Shown: positions 17,683-27,542 of the stretch, in pieces
How the letters are laid out: the number at the start of each line of letters is the position of its first letter
How positions within the stretch are numbered: position 1 is the first letter of the stretch
Assembly (NCBI GenBank): GCA_028284155.1
Contig: JANQSF010000012.1
Coordinates: forward strand, 1-64,000
Source: Phycisphaeraceae bacterium
GTDB lineage: Bacteria; Planctomycetota; Phycisphaerae; Phycisphaerales; Phycisphaeraceae
DNA length: 64,000 bases
Direction: 5' to 3'
Translations under genes and position numbers: made by a program
The notes under the pieces: model-generated
Seen by the model: only the letters and a program-made list of their open reading frames with translations
What the model was told of the DNA's origin: nothing
Databases searched by the model: none

Positions 17683-18975
17683 TCAGTCGCCACCCGTTCG
17701 CCGGGCGACATAAGGATCGATCGCGTCACGCAGGGCTTCACCGATCAGGTTGTATGCAAGCACGGTCAGGAAGATCGCCAGACCGGGGAAGATGGCGATC
17801 CACCAGACAAACTCGGCGCCGCGCGCGGCCTGGTTGAGCATCTGGCCCCAACTCGGGTCTTCGATCAGACCAAGGCCGAGGAAACTCAGGACGGCCTCGG
17901 AGAGGATCGCGCCGGCGACACCAAAGCTCGCGCGGACGATCACGGGCGTCAAACCATTGGGCAACATGTGCCGGAACAGGATCGAACGCAACGGCAGGCC
18001 GAGCGCTTCCGCCGCAGCGACGAAGTCCTGTTTACGGAGCTTAAGGAATTCGGCACGAATGAACCGCGCGTAGCCCGACCAACTGGTCAGCCCGATGATC
18101 ACCATGATCATATAGATACGGGGCACCGGCAGGCCGGGCAGAATCTCCGGGTTGTCACCCGGGAAGAAAGCCACAAACATAAGCAATAGGAAAAGTTGTG
18201 GGATAAACTCGAAGACCTCGACCAGGCGCATGCCGATCAGGTCCACCGCGCCGGAAAAGTACCCCATCAGTCCGCCGATGATTACACCGATGAACCCCGC
18301 AATACCTGTCGCGATGATGCCGACGGCCAGCGCGATACGCGACGCGTGGATCATTCGACTGGCAACGTCTTCGTTGAACTGCGTCTGGCCGAGCAGGTGG
18401 TTGTATTCCCCACCTTTCCAGACAGGCGGATCGAGTTTCGTGGAGTCTTCCAACTGGCGGTCGCGCAAACGGTCCTTGGGCGAGTAAGGGATCGGCGCCC
18501 GCCAGACATTTGCGATCTCGCCGGCATGCTCACGGGTGCGGTATTCGTCATAGACCACAACGGCCGGCGGACTCACCGTCGCGTTCGCAATGAGAAAAAC
18601 GACCAAGGTAGCGCCGAGCCAAGCCCACGCTCTGATCGCGGGCTTGACTTGTTTGATCGGCCACAGCGCCACGCCCAATATGAATGAAATCAGAATCGTG
18701 ACGTCGCCGACTTCAAGATGGTCGATCAGCGGGCTCGACCATTCACCGGTCGCGGTGTCCTTCATCGCGATCGGGTGACTGCTGGCCAGGAACGGGGCGA
18801 AAACGGAAAAGAACAACAGTACGGCCAACCACGCCAGGCCGATCCGTGCGCCATGGTTCGCGATGGTCGCGCCAACGACCCGACGTAACAGCGTGCGCGG
18901 CGCATCGACCGGCGGCGCTGGAGCGGCTTGCGTCTCCTGCTTCGGCGATTTGTCTAACCGATCAGTCATACGCAA
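17683..18975 (-). CDS. Oligopeptide-type ABC permease (OppC/DppC-like), first of two
   Basis: A 430-residue inner-membrane permease. The C-terminal half carries the permease core with the EAA loop ([21 protein letters not shown]) that contacts the ATPase. The N-terminal half is about 100 residues longer than typical OppC and has additional hydrophobic segments plus an extracytoplasmic stretch (about 130-200) with Y-S-P-K-D-R-L and H-L-L-G-Q-T, the second reminiscent of the H-x-L-G-T-D motif of OppC relatives. It overlaps the end of the OppB gene by 14 bases. A second start two codons on (18969) is possible. Confidence 0.9.
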   Translation of the reverse strand: MRMTDRLDKSPKQETQAAPAPPVDAPRTLLRRVVGATIANHGARIGLAWLAVLLFFSVFAPFLASSHPIAMKDTATGEWSSPLIDHLEVGDVTILISFILGVALWPIKQVKPAIRAWAWLGATLVVFLIANATVSPPAVVVYDEYRTREHAGEIANVWRAPIPYSPKDRLRDRQLEDSTKLDPPVWKGGEYNHLLGQTQFNEDVASRMIHASRIALAVGIIATGIAGFIGVIIGGLMGYFSGAVDLIGMRLVEVFEFIPQLFLLLMFVAFFPGDNPEILPGLPVPRIYMIMVIIGLTSWSGYARFIRAEFLKLRKQDFVAAAEALGLPLRSILFRHMLPNGLTPVIVRASFGVAGAILSEAVLSFLGLGLIEDPSWGQMLNQAARGAEFVWWIAIFPGLAIFLTVLAYNLIGEALRDAIDPYVARRTGGD

Positions 18976-20491
18976 CCCTCGGGTCGGCCACGGCGTACAG
19001 CAAGTCCGCCACGAGGTAGGCGATTAGCGACAGCACACCGCCGATCAGCGTCAGCGCCATCACCACTTCCTGGTCTTTGAACTTGATGGAGTCGATGAAC
19101 AGCAACCCCATCCCGTTTATACCAAAGATGAACTCAACCACCACCGAACCGCCAATCATGCCGGGAATGATAAACGCACCGACCGTGATGAGCGGGAGCA
19201 GGCTGTTGCGAAAGGCGTGCCGCCAGAGGACGACACTGCCACTCAAGCCTTTCGCGCGGGCTGTGCGGACGTAGTCGGCCGTGATGTTTTCCAGCACAGC
19301 CCCGCGCGCCAATTTGCCCATGAACGCGTACGCACCGTACCCGATACACACGACCGGCAGGACCAGGTGCCACGCCATGTCGAGCAACCAGCCCGCCTCC
19401 AAACCGTCGTCCGTCCAACGGGGCAGGAACGACATATCGTTCACGTTCAGGCTGTGAAGACCCGACCCGGGGAAGATGTTGATGAATTGCTCGTTAGCCA
19501 GGAATCCGACCAGCATCACGCCGGCCCAAATCGTCGGGATTGACCAAAGTGTGACCATCACCAGGCCGGAGATCACGTCGAAGGAGCCACCTCGCTTGCG
19601 CGCCGCGACCACGCCCGAAACGATCGCCAGCAAATAAACGATCGGCAACGCCAGCACATTCAAGAGAATGGTGATCGGCAACGAGTCGGCCACAAGGTCG
19701 TACACCGGCCGATTCTTGACAAAGCTCTGCCCGAAGTCCGGCGATTTCGCTATCGGCTGAGAGAACAGCACGCGGTCCAAGGAACTGGCTTCCTGCGCCA
19801 GATGCGTCACCGCCTTGACCTGCGCTTGCTCGGCGTTTGTCTGTTCCAAGTCGCGCAACTCAACCACAAACTTCCAGCGCGTCAGTTGACGCTGTACCTG
19901 GCTGTGTGGCGCCTTGGCTTCCGGCTCATCCGCATCGCCCTCCGCGTCCGGCTCCAGAGCCTTCTGCCGAGCAGCCAATTCTTCTGCGGTGACTTCGAGG
20001 TCACCCGGCTCCAGGTCGCCAAGTTCGACGAGATACGACAAGGTCGCTTCCGCGTCCGCGGACGCCTCGATAAACCGGTCGACCGTTTCGTCAAGCGACA
20101 TGCTCTCGTGGGCCGCCGTGTTGCGGATCGCTTTTTCGACACGGCTCTCGGATAGATCACCGAATGTCGGCACTTTTTCGATTAAGCGGTCACGCGCCGC
20201 GACGACGTCCGCCTCCTCATACTCGACCTGTGACGACGTGCGGAACCCGACGGGGCTCACGCGGTTGAGCCATCGGCCGTACTGCACGATCGCGGGCTTG
20301 TCCAGGCCGTAGCGCTGCCGGATGTATTCAAGCCGCGCCTGCCGGTCGCCGGCCTGCATCTCCCCTTCGGAACTGATCAACATGTCAGCCACGTCACCCG
20401 GCGCGGCCTTCATCACGAAGAAGACCAGTAATGTAATCCCCAACAACGTGGGAATCATCAACAGGATGCGTCGGATGATGTAAGCGGTCAT
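18962..20491 (-). CDS. Oligopeptide-type ABC permease (OppB/DppB-like) with large insertion
   Basis: The N-terminus (Y-I-I-R-R-I-L-L-M-I-P-T-L-L-G-I-T-L) and the C-terminal core with the EAA loop (D-Y-V-R-T-A-R-A-K-G-L) are typical of OppB. At 509 residues it is some 170-200 longer than usual. The extra sequence lies after the first transmembrane segment, roughly residues 85-260, and is charged and mostly alpha-helical in character with many Glu, Ala and Arg. By topology it should face outside the cytoplasmic membrane and might contact the anchored binding protein. It is translationally coupled to the next permease. Confidence 0.9.
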   Translation of the reverse strand: MTAYIIRRILLMIPTLLGITLLVFFVMKAAPGDVADMLISSEGEMQAGDRQARLEYIRQRYGLDKPAIVQYGRWLNRVSPVGFRTSSQVEYEEADVVAARDRLIEKVPTFGDLSESRVEKAIRNTAAHESMSLDETVDRFIEASADAEATLSYLVELGDLEPGDLEVTAEELAARQKALEPDAEGDADEPEAKAPHSQVQRQLTRWKFVVELRDLEQTNAEQAQVKAVTHLAQEASSLDRVLFSQPIAKSPDFGQSFVKNRPVYDLVADSLPITILLNVLALPIVYLLAIVSGVVAARKRGGSFDVISGLVMVTLWSIPTIWAGVMLVGFLANEQFINIFPGSGLHSLNVNDMSFLPRWTDDGLEAGWLLDMAWHLVLPVVCIGYGAYAFMGKLARGAVLENITADYVRTARAKGLSGSVVLWRHAFRNSLLPLITVGAFIIPGMIGGSVVVEFIFGINGMGLLFIDSIKFKDQEVVMALTLIGGVLSLIAYLVADLLYAVADPRVAYD

Positions 20492-20557
20492 GGGACGCGT
20501 TCGACAGAGCGGGATCGGGAGCGTATCGAGTCGTGCTGGCCGAGTCCGTCGGCCACG

Positions 20558-22459
20558 TCAACGCCGCTTCTGCTGGCTCTTGGGCACGTACCACTCCAGC
20601 GGAACCACCCACGTCGAAACGTAGTTGATCCCGAGCACGGGGATTTGCTTCACATTCTTGACCCGTTTGTCCAACCACAAGAGCACCTTCCGCCTGAACA
20701 GGAAGGTATAAGGCTGGTCCTCATGCAGGATCTCGTGGCACCGTTTCCATATCTCGATTCGCTCGTCGTAATCCATCGTCACGTGCGCCCTGTCAATCAG
20801 CGCGTCCAACTCCGGGTTGGAGTAGGCGTTGCGGTTGTCGCCGCCGTCGCCGATCGTTCGCGTGTGGAACATCTGTTCGATGTCACTCTCGATGTTGCCC
20901 GCCCCCCATCCCAGCGTGATCGCGTCGAAGCTTCGTTCCTTGAGGTTTTTCAGAAGTAGCGACCACTCCTGCGGGTCAAGTTCAATCTCGATCCCCGCGC
21001 GGGCGTAGTTGTCTTTCGCGCCGAGCATGATCTTCTGATAAAAATCGCTCCCCGCCGGATAGGTCAGCTTCACCTTGAACCGCTCGCCGTTCGGCTCGTA
21101 CATGACGCCATCAGCATCAACGGTGAACCCCACCACTTTCAGCAACTCGACCGCGCGCCCCGGGTCGTAGGGCCAGGGCGAGACGTCCGAGTTGTGTTGC
21201 GGCCCCAAATGATGGAATGGGCCCGACGCAACCGTGCCAAATCCCAGCAGTGACTCGCGCACGATGCGTTCACGATCCAGGAGCATGGTCATGGCCTGGC
21301 GGACGCGCTTGTCGGCGAACACCGTCGGTTTCCCGCTCAACTTCTGGTTCCACGCAATGTACAAGTAGCCAGTCCGCACGTGTTCGTAGACGAGTTGCTG
21401 CGTACGAGCCACCAATGCCTCGTCCTTCAGCATCTTGACATGTTGATCGGGATAGGCCACGAACAGATCGATCTCGCCGTTCTGGAAAGCGATCTGTTCC
21501 GTCGATTCTTTCGAGATGACCCGGAAGATCATGCGGTCCCACGGCCCGGGCACGCCCCAGTATCGCTCGTTGCGCACCAGTTCGATCGGCTCGCCGGGCG
21601 TGTACTTCTCGGGGTCGCGCAATCGGTAAGGCCCCGTGCCCATCACCAGCGCAGTGCTGTTGCGGATCTCCTGCTCGCTCCGACCCTCGAAGAAATGCTC
21701 GGGGTGGACGGGCACTTCCATCGCGCGGAGGAAGTTCTCGTAAAACACCTTTTCAAATGTCCAGCGAACGGTGTATTGGTCGATCTTTTCGACGTTCTTG
21801 CCGTGCCGGTAGTAGGCACGCGTGTGGCCGTCCGTGATCTCCGGGTTCATCAACGTCTTCCACGTGAAGATCACGTCGTCGGCGTCCATCGGCTCGCCGT
21901 CGGAAAACGTCACGTCCTCGCGCAGTTTGACCGTCAGTTCCAGGTTGTCTTCCGACCAAGACCAGCTCTTGGCCAGGTAAGGAACCATCTTGACCTTCTC
22001 GATGTCCCAGCCGGCCAATGGCTCGAGGATTCGCGAGTACACCTGCCGCGAATAGACGTCATGTGCCGTGAGAAAACTCAACTTCGGCGGCGCGGACGAG
22101 AAGTTGTCGACAAACACATCGCCCGGTGCGTAGTCGGGCAACTTGTTGACCTCTCGAACACGTCGGAAGATGTTACCGGTCGGCGTCGGTGAATTGCCGG
22201 ATTGACTGCCGTTGTCCTGCGGCACGACGGTCACGCTGCCTTGCAGGCGTGAGCCGAGGTCTTCAACCGTCGATTCCAACCCGCTGATCGTCCGCCGCAA
22301 TGTCGTCAGGTCGCGCGTCTGTGCATTGACCGACTCCTGGATCTCCTTGAATTTCTCCCAATGCCGGTCGTTCTGAACGACGCCCCACCACATCGTTACG
22401 AGGATCCCCGCCAGGAGGATGATGTTGACGAAATCCTTGAATCCGAAGCGGTTTTCCAT
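20558..22459 (-). CDS. Extracellular solute-binding protein family 5, membrane-anchored with coiled coil
   Basis: The body (about 110-620) is a family 5 peptide/nickel binding protein, with P-Y-L-A-K-S-W-S-W-S-E-D, F-S-D-G-E-P-M-D-A-D-D-V and W-G-A-G-N-I-E-S-D as recognisable positions. The N-terminus is unusual: a hydrophobic helix (I-I-L-L-A-G-I-L-V-T-M-W-W-G) without lipobox or clear cleavage site, followed by a heptad-like stretch (about 35-75), so the protein is likely held by a signal anchor on a coiled-coil stalk. The start was chosen at the ATG after AAAGGTGA; an upstream GTG adds three residues. It lies between the two permease gene groups and binds the unknown substrate for this transporter. 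Confidence 0.92.
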   Translation of the reverse strand: MENRFGFKDFVNIILLAGILVTMWWGVVQNDRHWEKFKEIQESVNAQTRDLTTLRRTISGLESTVEDLGSRLQGSVTVVPQDNGSQSGNSPTPTGNIFRRVREVNKLPDYAPGDVFVDNFSSAPPKLSFLTAHDVYSRQVYSRILEPLAGWDIEKVKMVPYLAKSWSWSEDNLELTVKLREDVTFSDGEPMDADDVIFTWKTLMNPEITDGHTRAYYRHGKNVEKIDQYTVRWTFEKVFYENFLRAMEVPVHPEHFFEGRSEQEIRNSTALVMGTGPYRLRDPEKYTPGEPIELVRNERYWGVPGPWDRMIFRVISKESTEQIAFQNGEIDLFVAYPDQHVKMLKDEALVARTQQLVYEHVRTGYLYIAWNQKLSGKPTVFADKRVRQAMTMLLDRERIVRESLLGFGTVASGPFHHLGPQHNSDVSPWPYDPGRAVELLKVVGFTVDADGVMYEPNGERFKVKLTYPAGSDFYQKIMLGAKDNYARAGIEIELDPQEWSLLLKNLKERSFDAITLGWGAGNIESDIEQMFHTRTIGDGGDNRNAYSNPELDALIDRAHVTMDYDERIEIWKRCHEILHEDQPYTFLFRRKVLLWLDKRVKNVKQIPVLGINYVSTWVVPLEWYVPKSQQKRR

Positions 22460-22515
22460 GATCGTCACCTTTTAGCGGATCGATCCGTCGTGGGGCGGCA
22501 GGAGAGTGGCGGGCG

Positions 22516-23670
22516 TCAATGCTTGCGCTGGTTGCTGCGCGGGTCAACACGCTCGCGTAACGCCTCACCCAGATAGTTTAGGGCCAAAAGCGTCAGGCCG
22601 AGCAGCGCGCAAGGCCAAACGATCAGCCACCAGCGGAACGGGGCGTCCTCTCGGCCTAGCGCGTGCAGCGAGGAGATGCCTTCCGACGCAAGATTGCCCC
22701 AGCTCGGCAGCGGTAGTTGCACGCCGATGCCCAGAAAGCTGAGGAACGACTCCTGCAAGATGGCTTGCGGCACGGTCAACGTCGTATAGACGACGATCGG
22801 GCCGACCAGGTTCGGCAGGAGGTGTCGGAGCATGACATGCCAGGCCGGCGCGCCGGCCGCGCGCGACGCCTCGATGAACGGCTGCTCGCGGAGGCTGAGC
22901 ACCTGGCCACGGATGACGCGCGCCATGGTGAGCCAACTCACCGCGCCGATGGCGATCAGCAACGTCACGATCTCGCTGACACCCTCGGCTAACTGCGCCC
23001 CCATCATCTTTTTCAACGCACCCGAAACCGTGTCCTTGATCGCGATGTCGATCAGCACAACCAGCAGGATGTACGGAAGGCCGTACAGGACGTCGACGAT
23101 CCTCATCATGATCGAGTCGACGCGGCCGCCGAAGTAGCCGGCCGTCGCGCCCCAAGTTACGCCAATGACCAGCGACAGAAACGCCGCCGCCAAGCCGATG
23201 CCCAAGCTGATCGCCCCGCCCAGCAGGCAGCGCGACGTCATCGATCTGCCGAGGCTGTCCCGGCCGAACAGAGCGTAGCTTCCCAGGTCGCGGACGCCGT
23301 CGTCGTCCGCGTCGAGCACGACGAAATTCGACGCTGACTTCGGGTCCGTTTTGACCATCGCTCGGCGTTGGGCGTCCTGCTCGCGTTGTTCGTCAGTCAG
23401 ATTGCGCGACTCGCCGTCGAAGATCGCCGTCGTGATCGGCGGGTCCTGCGACAGGTAAACGACCTGTTGGTTGTATTGTTTGATGGTCCAGGGCAGCGAC
23501 ACGACGCAGGGCAGGGCGATCACGGCCAGCAGCACGGCCCCAAACCGCCCGACGGTCATGCGAAACCGCCGCCCCTCCGGCCCGGGGGCCTCGCTGGAGA
23601 CGTTTGGCTGATCGGCTTGGGGCGCGTCGGCCGCGGCGAGCGGCTCCGACGGGTCGTGTGGGTCGGCCAT
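22516..23670 (-). CDS. Second oligopeptide-type ABC permease (OppC/DppC-like)
   Basis: A 384-residue permease with six or so membrane segments, the EAA loop (E-A-S-R-A-A-G-A-P-A-W-H-V-M-L-R-H-L-L-P-N) and the OppC ending E-A-L-R-E-R-V-D-P-R. An extracytoplasmic loop after the first membrane segment carries D-D-D-G-V-R-D-L-G-S-Y-A-L-F-G-R-D-S-L-G-R-S, matching the H-x-L-G-T-D-x-L-G-R-D motif of OppC proteins. The open frame extends 68 codons upstream, but that part runs into a mobile repeat, so the internal ATG opening MADPHDPSEPL was chosen. It is the first gene of the operon. Two OppC-type subunits with one OppB is not the usual pairing. Confidence 0.9.
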   Translation of the reverse strand: MADPHDPSEPLAAADAPQADQPNVSSEAPGPEGRRFRMTVGRFGAVLLAVIALPCVVSLPWTIKQYNQQVVYLSQDPPITTAIFDGESRNLTDEQREQDAQRRAMVKTDPKSASNFVVLDADDDGVRDLGSYALFGRDSLGRSMTSRCLLGGAISLGIGLAAAFLSLVIGVTWGATAGYFGGRVDSIMMRIVDVLYGLPYILLVVLIDIAIKDTVSGALKKMMGAQLAEGVSEIVTLLIAIGAVSWLTMARVIRGQVLSLREQPFIEASRAAGAPAWHVMLRHLLPNLVGPIVVYTTLTVPQAILQESFLSFLGIGVQLPLPSWGNLASEGISSLHALGREDAPFRWWLIVWPCALLGLTLLALNYLGEALRERVDPRSNQRKH

Positions 23671-23744
23671 CGGCCTAAGCGTAGCGGACACCCGCGGATG
23701 CCACAACTGATCCACACCGTCGCCGCCGAGGCTTTGGCCGATAC

Positions 23745-23859
23745 GTAGGGTGGGCCAAGGCCCGGCGCGGCCCACCACTTGGCGCACGTTTGAAACGTTG
23801 ACAAATCTGCTTGAACAAGCGCCCATAGGTGGGCTTCGCAAAGCCTCAGCCCACCCTAC
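23745..23859 (+). repeat. 115-bp element with GTAGGGTGGGC terminal inverted repeats, copy 1
   Basis: It begins GTAGGGTGGGCC and ends with the complementary GCCCACCCTAC, with an internal AAACGTTGAC motif shared with the copy at 43704, which lies in the opposite orientation. It has no coding capacity and looks like a non-autonomous MITE-like element. It sits in the divergent region upstream of the transporter operon and the GNAT gene. Confidence 0.8.
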
Positions 23860-23905
23860 CCAAGGCACCGGCAACTTGACGCACAGAGCCTAGTGTTGAC
23901 CTGTG

Positions 23906-24721
23906 ATGGAATTGCCCGTCGTCGCATCCCGCTACGAGCCGCCGGCCGCGGCTTTGGTCCGCGCGATCAAGCGGGTCGATGTCATGGTCAACCGGATGAT
24001 CGCCGACGAGGCCGACCTCGACGGCGCGACCGCGTTCACGAACGCCGATCGGCCAACCGTGCACATGGCCAACTGCGCAGCCGAGGTTCGGCTTGGCGAA
24101 GGTCAAGACGCCGACGCCCTGCTCGACCGCATCGACGCGCACTTCGCCGAGGTCGGCACTAAGTGCTGGTACCTGATGTCGTCCGAACTCGATTGGCCCG
24201 AGGCGCTGGCAGAGGCCGCGAAGGCGCGCGGCTTTGAGAAGACCGAATCCGGCGCGTTTCTGCTCGACCCGTACAAGCCGCCGAAGCAGTTGCTCGACAA
24301 CATTCAAATCATCCCCGGCCGAGCCGCATACGGCGAATTGCGCGAGTTGGGGTATGACCAGGCGCGGGAAGACTACGGCCTCGACGACGACCGAGCCGAC
24401 CAACTCGTGGGCGCGATGATCGATCGGCTCGACGAGCCACAGATCGAGGTCTTCCTCGGCCGAATCGACAAGAAGCCCGTCGGCAACCTCACCGTTGTGA
24501 CCGTCGGGCAGGTCGGCGTGATCGACGCGGTTTACACGATGCAGGCCTGGCGGCGCAAGGGCGTAGCCCGGACGCTGATGCACCACGCGGTCGAGTACTG
24601 CCAGCGGGCCGGCTTCGAGCAGGTCGTGCTCGAGTCGGTGGACCCAGGACCGACCGCACTGTACGAATCACTGGGGTTCCGCCGGATCGCGACGATCACC
24701 TGTTACGATCGCCCGACATGA
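23906..24721 (+). CDS. GNAT family N-acetyltransferase
   Basis: The C-terminal half (about 130-271) is a GNAT fold with the acetyl-CoA motif Q-A-W-R-R-K-G-V-A-R-T-L-M-H-H-A-V, matching R/Q-x-x-G-x-A, and the closing L-Y-E-S-L-G-F-R-R. The N-terminal half resembles a degenerate second GNAT-like domain (W-Y-L-M-S-S-E-L and A-R-G-F-E-K), so the protein may be a tandem-GNAT. The substrate is unknown. A GTG directly before the chosen ATG is the alternative start. The stop overlaps the next gene start (ATGA), so both are coupled. Confidence 0.85.
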   Translation: MELPVVASRYEPPAAALVRAIKRVDVMVNRMIADEADLDGATAFTNADRPTVHMANCAAEVRLGEGQDADALLDRIDAHFAEVGTKCWYLMSSELDWPEALAEAAKARGFEKTESGAFLLDPYKPPKQLLDNIQIIPGRAAYGELRELGYDQAREDYGLDDDRADQLVGAMIDRLDEPQIEVFLGRIDKKPVGNLTVVTVGQVGVIDAVYTMQAWRRKGVARTLMHHAVEYCQRAGFEQVVLESVDPGPTALYESLGFRRIATITCYDRPT

Positions 24722-25941
24722 CCGCAGAAACTTCGCCCAGTCAGCCCAAAAACGATTCGGCCGACTCGCGGGCGTCGGCTGAGGCCCGCCTGCGCCGCCT
24801 TTTCGAAGGACGGCCTGCGCCGCCGCGTGTGGTGTGGGCGATCCGCGCCTTGGCCGTTGCGGGGCTCGCACTGGCTTCGTACCTGACCTGGCTCGCCCTG
24901 TCAGGCCGCGTCGCCATCGGCTGCGCGTCGGGCGGCGGGTGCGACGCCGTGCTCGGCAGCGCGTGGTCGTCGTGGCTGCGCGTCGTCCCGGTCGCCCTGC
25001 CGGCCGCGCTGCTTTACGTCGTCGTCCTGCTGGCCACCTGCTTCGTCGGCCCACGCGCGTCCTACGAACGACGCACAATCGCATCGGCCGTGCTAGCCGC
25101 GGCGGCCGTGACGTTCACCGGCGCGGCCGTGTGGTTCCTCTGTCTCCAACTATTCTGGCTCAAACAGCTTTGCCCGTACTGCGTCGCGGAGCACGCGATC
25201 GGTTTGGTCATGTCCACCCTCATCCTCGCATCGGCCGACGCGGGTCGCCACGTCCCCAAAGCGTTGATCACGGGCGGGTTGTGTGTCGCCCTGCTCGTCG
25301 GCGGGCAACTGGCGCTGCCCGGCAAGACGCTGCGTCAGTTCAGCTATGCGGGGCAGGCGATCAAGGTCACTGGCGATTGGCCGATCCTTGGCGACGCCGA
25401 CGCGCCGCACGTCATCGTCTACATGTTCGACTACCGCTGCCCCAAGTGCCGCGACATGCACGGCTACCTGACCGAAACCCGCCGACGCTTCGGCGGCAAG
25501 GTCGCGTTCCTGGCCATGCCGACTCCCCGCGACAGCGCGTGCAACGACACGATCTCCGAGACCGAGGCGCCATTCGTCGGCTCCTGCCGGGTCGCGGAGA
25601 TCGCGCTGGCCGTTCAACTGACTCAGCCGGGCGCGTTCGCCGAGTTTGACGACTGGCTTTTCGAGCCCGCTGACGGGCGAACGCCCGATGCCGCGCACGC
25701 CAAGGCCGCCGAAGTCGTCGGCGAAGAAGCACTCAAGACGATGCTCGATAGCCAACTGCCGCGTGCCATGCTCGCGCAGGCCATCGCGCACCACAAACGA
25801 CTGTTGAACGCCGACCCCGAACTTTATAGCGGCGTGCCGAAGCTGCTGGTCAATCAGGAAGTGATCCTCGTCAGCCTCCCCCACGACGCGGACGAACTGA
25901 TCGACACACTCGAAGAGGTCCTGAAGATCGAAGCGAACTAA
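24718..25941 (+). CDS. VKOR-DsbA-like fusion (disulfide-forming membrane protein)
   Basis: A 407-residue fusion for making protein disulfide bonds outside the cytoplasm. Residues 35-200 are a vitamin K epoxide reductase homologue: several membrane helices, the loop Cys pair Cys69 and Cys75 (C-A-S-G-G-G-C-D-A-V-L), and the active CPYC at 152-155. Residues 205-400 are a thioredoxin-fold DsbA/DsbG-like domain with CPKC at 241-244 and the cis-Pro region S-G-V-P-K-L-L-V. The fused thiol-oxidase would be re-oxidised by the VKOR part, which passes electrons to quinone. It is translationally coupled to the GNAT upstream. Confidence 0.92.
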   Translation: MTAETSPSQPKNDSADSRASAEARLRRLFEGRPAPPRVVWAIRALAVAGLALASYLTWLALSGRVAIGCASGGGCDAVLGSAWSSWLRVVPVALPAALLYVVVLLATCFVGPRASYERRTIASAVLAAAAVTFTGAAVWFLCLQLFWLKQLCPYCVAEHAIGLVMSTLILASADAGRHVPKALITGGLCVALLVGGQLALPGKTLRQFSYAGQAIKVTGDWPILGDADAPHVIVYMFDYRCPKCRDMHGYLTETRRRFGGKVAFLAMPTPRDSACNDTISETEAPFVGSCRVAEIALAVQLTQPGAFAEFDDWLFEPADGRTPDAAHAKAAEVVGEEALKTMLDSQLPRAMLAQAIAHHKRLLNADPELYSGVPKLLVNQEVILVSLPHDADELIDTLEEVLKIEAN

Positions 25942-25955
25942 CGGCATACTCCCCC

Positions 25956-25974
25956 GCCGCTTGCGGCTTAGCGC
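25956..25974. repeat. Dispersed palindromic repeat upstream of gatB
   Basis: GCCGCTTGCGGCTTAGCGC lies between the VKOR fusion and gatB. Its right flank (TCC) matches the second half-copy inside aguA. Confidence 0.75.
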
Positions 25975-26017
25975 TCCCCCCGCTCACCCGTTCCCGCGCT
26001 CACTACAATCGCCCCTC

Positions 26018-27514
26018 ATGGTCACCGCCACACAATCCGACCTCAAGACCACGCTCGTGGTCGGCCTCGAAATCCACGTCGAACTGGCGACGCGCTCGCG
26101 CATGTTCACCAGCGTGCCCAACGTCGCGCACCCCGACTTTCAGGACGCCGAACCGAACACGCTCTGCGACCCTGTCATTATCGGCATGCCCGGCGCGCTA
26201 CCCGTCATCAACAAGCGGGCCGTCGAGATGTCGATGCTGGTCGGACTCGCACTCAACTGCCAGATCGCCCGCTTCACCAAGTGGGATCGCAAAAGCTACT
26301 ACTACCCCGACCTGCCGAAGAACTACCAGATCAGCCAGTACGACCTGCCGTTGTGCGGAGAGGGTTTCCTCGACCTGCCCAGCGGGCAGCGCATCCGCAT
26401 CACCCGGGCACACCTCGAAGAAGACGCGGGCAAACTGCTGCACGAAGGGCCGGGCGGCGTCGCGATCAACCACTCGATCGTCGACCTGAACCGTGCGGGC
26501 ACGCCGTTGCTCGAGATCGTCACCGAGCCGGACTTCCGCAGCGCCGACGACGTCGTGACGTTCTGCAACATGCTCCGCGACATCTGCCGGCACCTCGGCG
26601 TGACCGAGGGCGTCATGCAGCGCGGGCACATGCGCTTCGAGCCGAACATCAACCTGCTGATCGAACGCAACGGCCAAACGCACAAGACACCGATCGTCGA
26701 GATCAAGAACCTCAACAGTTTCAAGGCCGTGCACGGTGCGATTGAACACGAACGCCACCGGCAACTCGACGAATGGCTCGCCACGGGTGTCGAGATGCAA
26801 CCCGGCACGAAAAGCACGCGCGGCTGGAACGACGCCAAGCTCGTGACGTTCATGCAGCGCGAGAAGGAAGACGCGCACGACTACCGCTACTTCCCCGATC
26901 CCGACCTCGCACCGGTCGTGATCGACGATGCCTGGCGTGACACGATCGCCGCGACGATGCCCGAACTACCCGCCACGCGGCGGCAGCGCTACCTCGACAC
27001 GCTCGGCCTCAAGGAGAAGGAAACCGACCAGTTACTCGACGAGCCGGCAGTGTGCCGTTTCTTCGACGCCGTGCTCGACGCGGGCGTCGAAGCGAAACGC
27101 GCCGCCGCACTGCTGCTCAACTACGGCGCGAAGCGGGCCAACGAGCAAGGCTGCCGGATCGACCAGCTCGGCGTCACCGCGGCGCAGGTCAAGGGCATCG
27201 CCGACCTGCTCGACGGCAACAAGATCAGCTCCAACGGTGCCGACGACCTGTTCGGCGCGTGTGTCGATTCCGACGATGACCCAGCCGCGTTGGCTGAAAA
27301 GCTCGGCCTGCTCCAGGTCAGTGACAGTGGTGAACTCGACGGTTGGATCGACGAGGTGTTGGCTGAAACCAAAAACGCCAAGATCGTCGAGGACATCAAG
27401 GGCGGGAAGGACCAAGCGATCGGCGCCCTGCTCGGGCAGATCATGAAACTGAGCAAGGGAAAAGCCAACCCGAAACTCGTCGGCGACATGATCAAGCAAC
27501 GCCTGCGCGGGTAA
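26018..27514 (+). CDS. gatB: Aspartyl/glutamyl-tRNA amidotransferase subunit B
   Basis: This subunit of the GatCAB amidotransferase activates and transamidates Glu-tRNA(Gln) or Asp-tRNA(Asn) on the tRNA. The 498-residue protein has the family opening V-V-G-L-E-I-H-V-E-L, the R-K-S-Y-Y-Y-P-D-L-P-K-N-Y-Q-I-S-Q-Y-D motif, L-E-E-D-A-G-K-L and the tail YqeY-like domain ending G-D-M-I-K-Q-R-L. An upstream extension of 19 residues is open, but it is encoded by the repeat, so the ATG beginning MVTATQSDL was chosen. gatA and gatC are not in the window. Confidence 0.97.
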   Translation: MVTATQSDLKTTLVVGLEIHVELATRSRMFTSVPNVAHPDFQDAEPNTLCDPVIIGMPGALPVINKRAVEMSMLVGLALNCQIARFTKWDRKSYYYPDLPKNYQISQYDLPLCGEGFLDLPSGQRIRITRAHLEEDAGKLLHEGPGGVAINHSIVDLNRAGTPLLEIVTEPDFRSADDVVTFCNMLRDICRHLGVTEGVMQRGHMRFEPNINLLIERNGQTHKTPIVEIKNLNSFKAVHGAIEHERHRQLDEWLATGVEMQPGTKSTRGWNDAKLVTFMQREKEDAHDYRYFPDPDLAPVVIDDAWRDTIAATMPELPATRRQRYLDTLGLKEKETDQLLDEPAVCRFFDAVLDAGVEAKRAAALLLNYGAKRANEQGCRIDQLGVTAAQVKGIADLLDGNKISSNGADDLFGACVDSDDDPAALAEKLGLLQVSDSGELDGWIDEVLAETKNAKIVEDIKGGKDQAIGALLGQIMKLSKGKANPKLVGDMIKQRLRG

Positions 27515-27542
27515 TGCCACGTCATCAGTTATCATCTGACTC

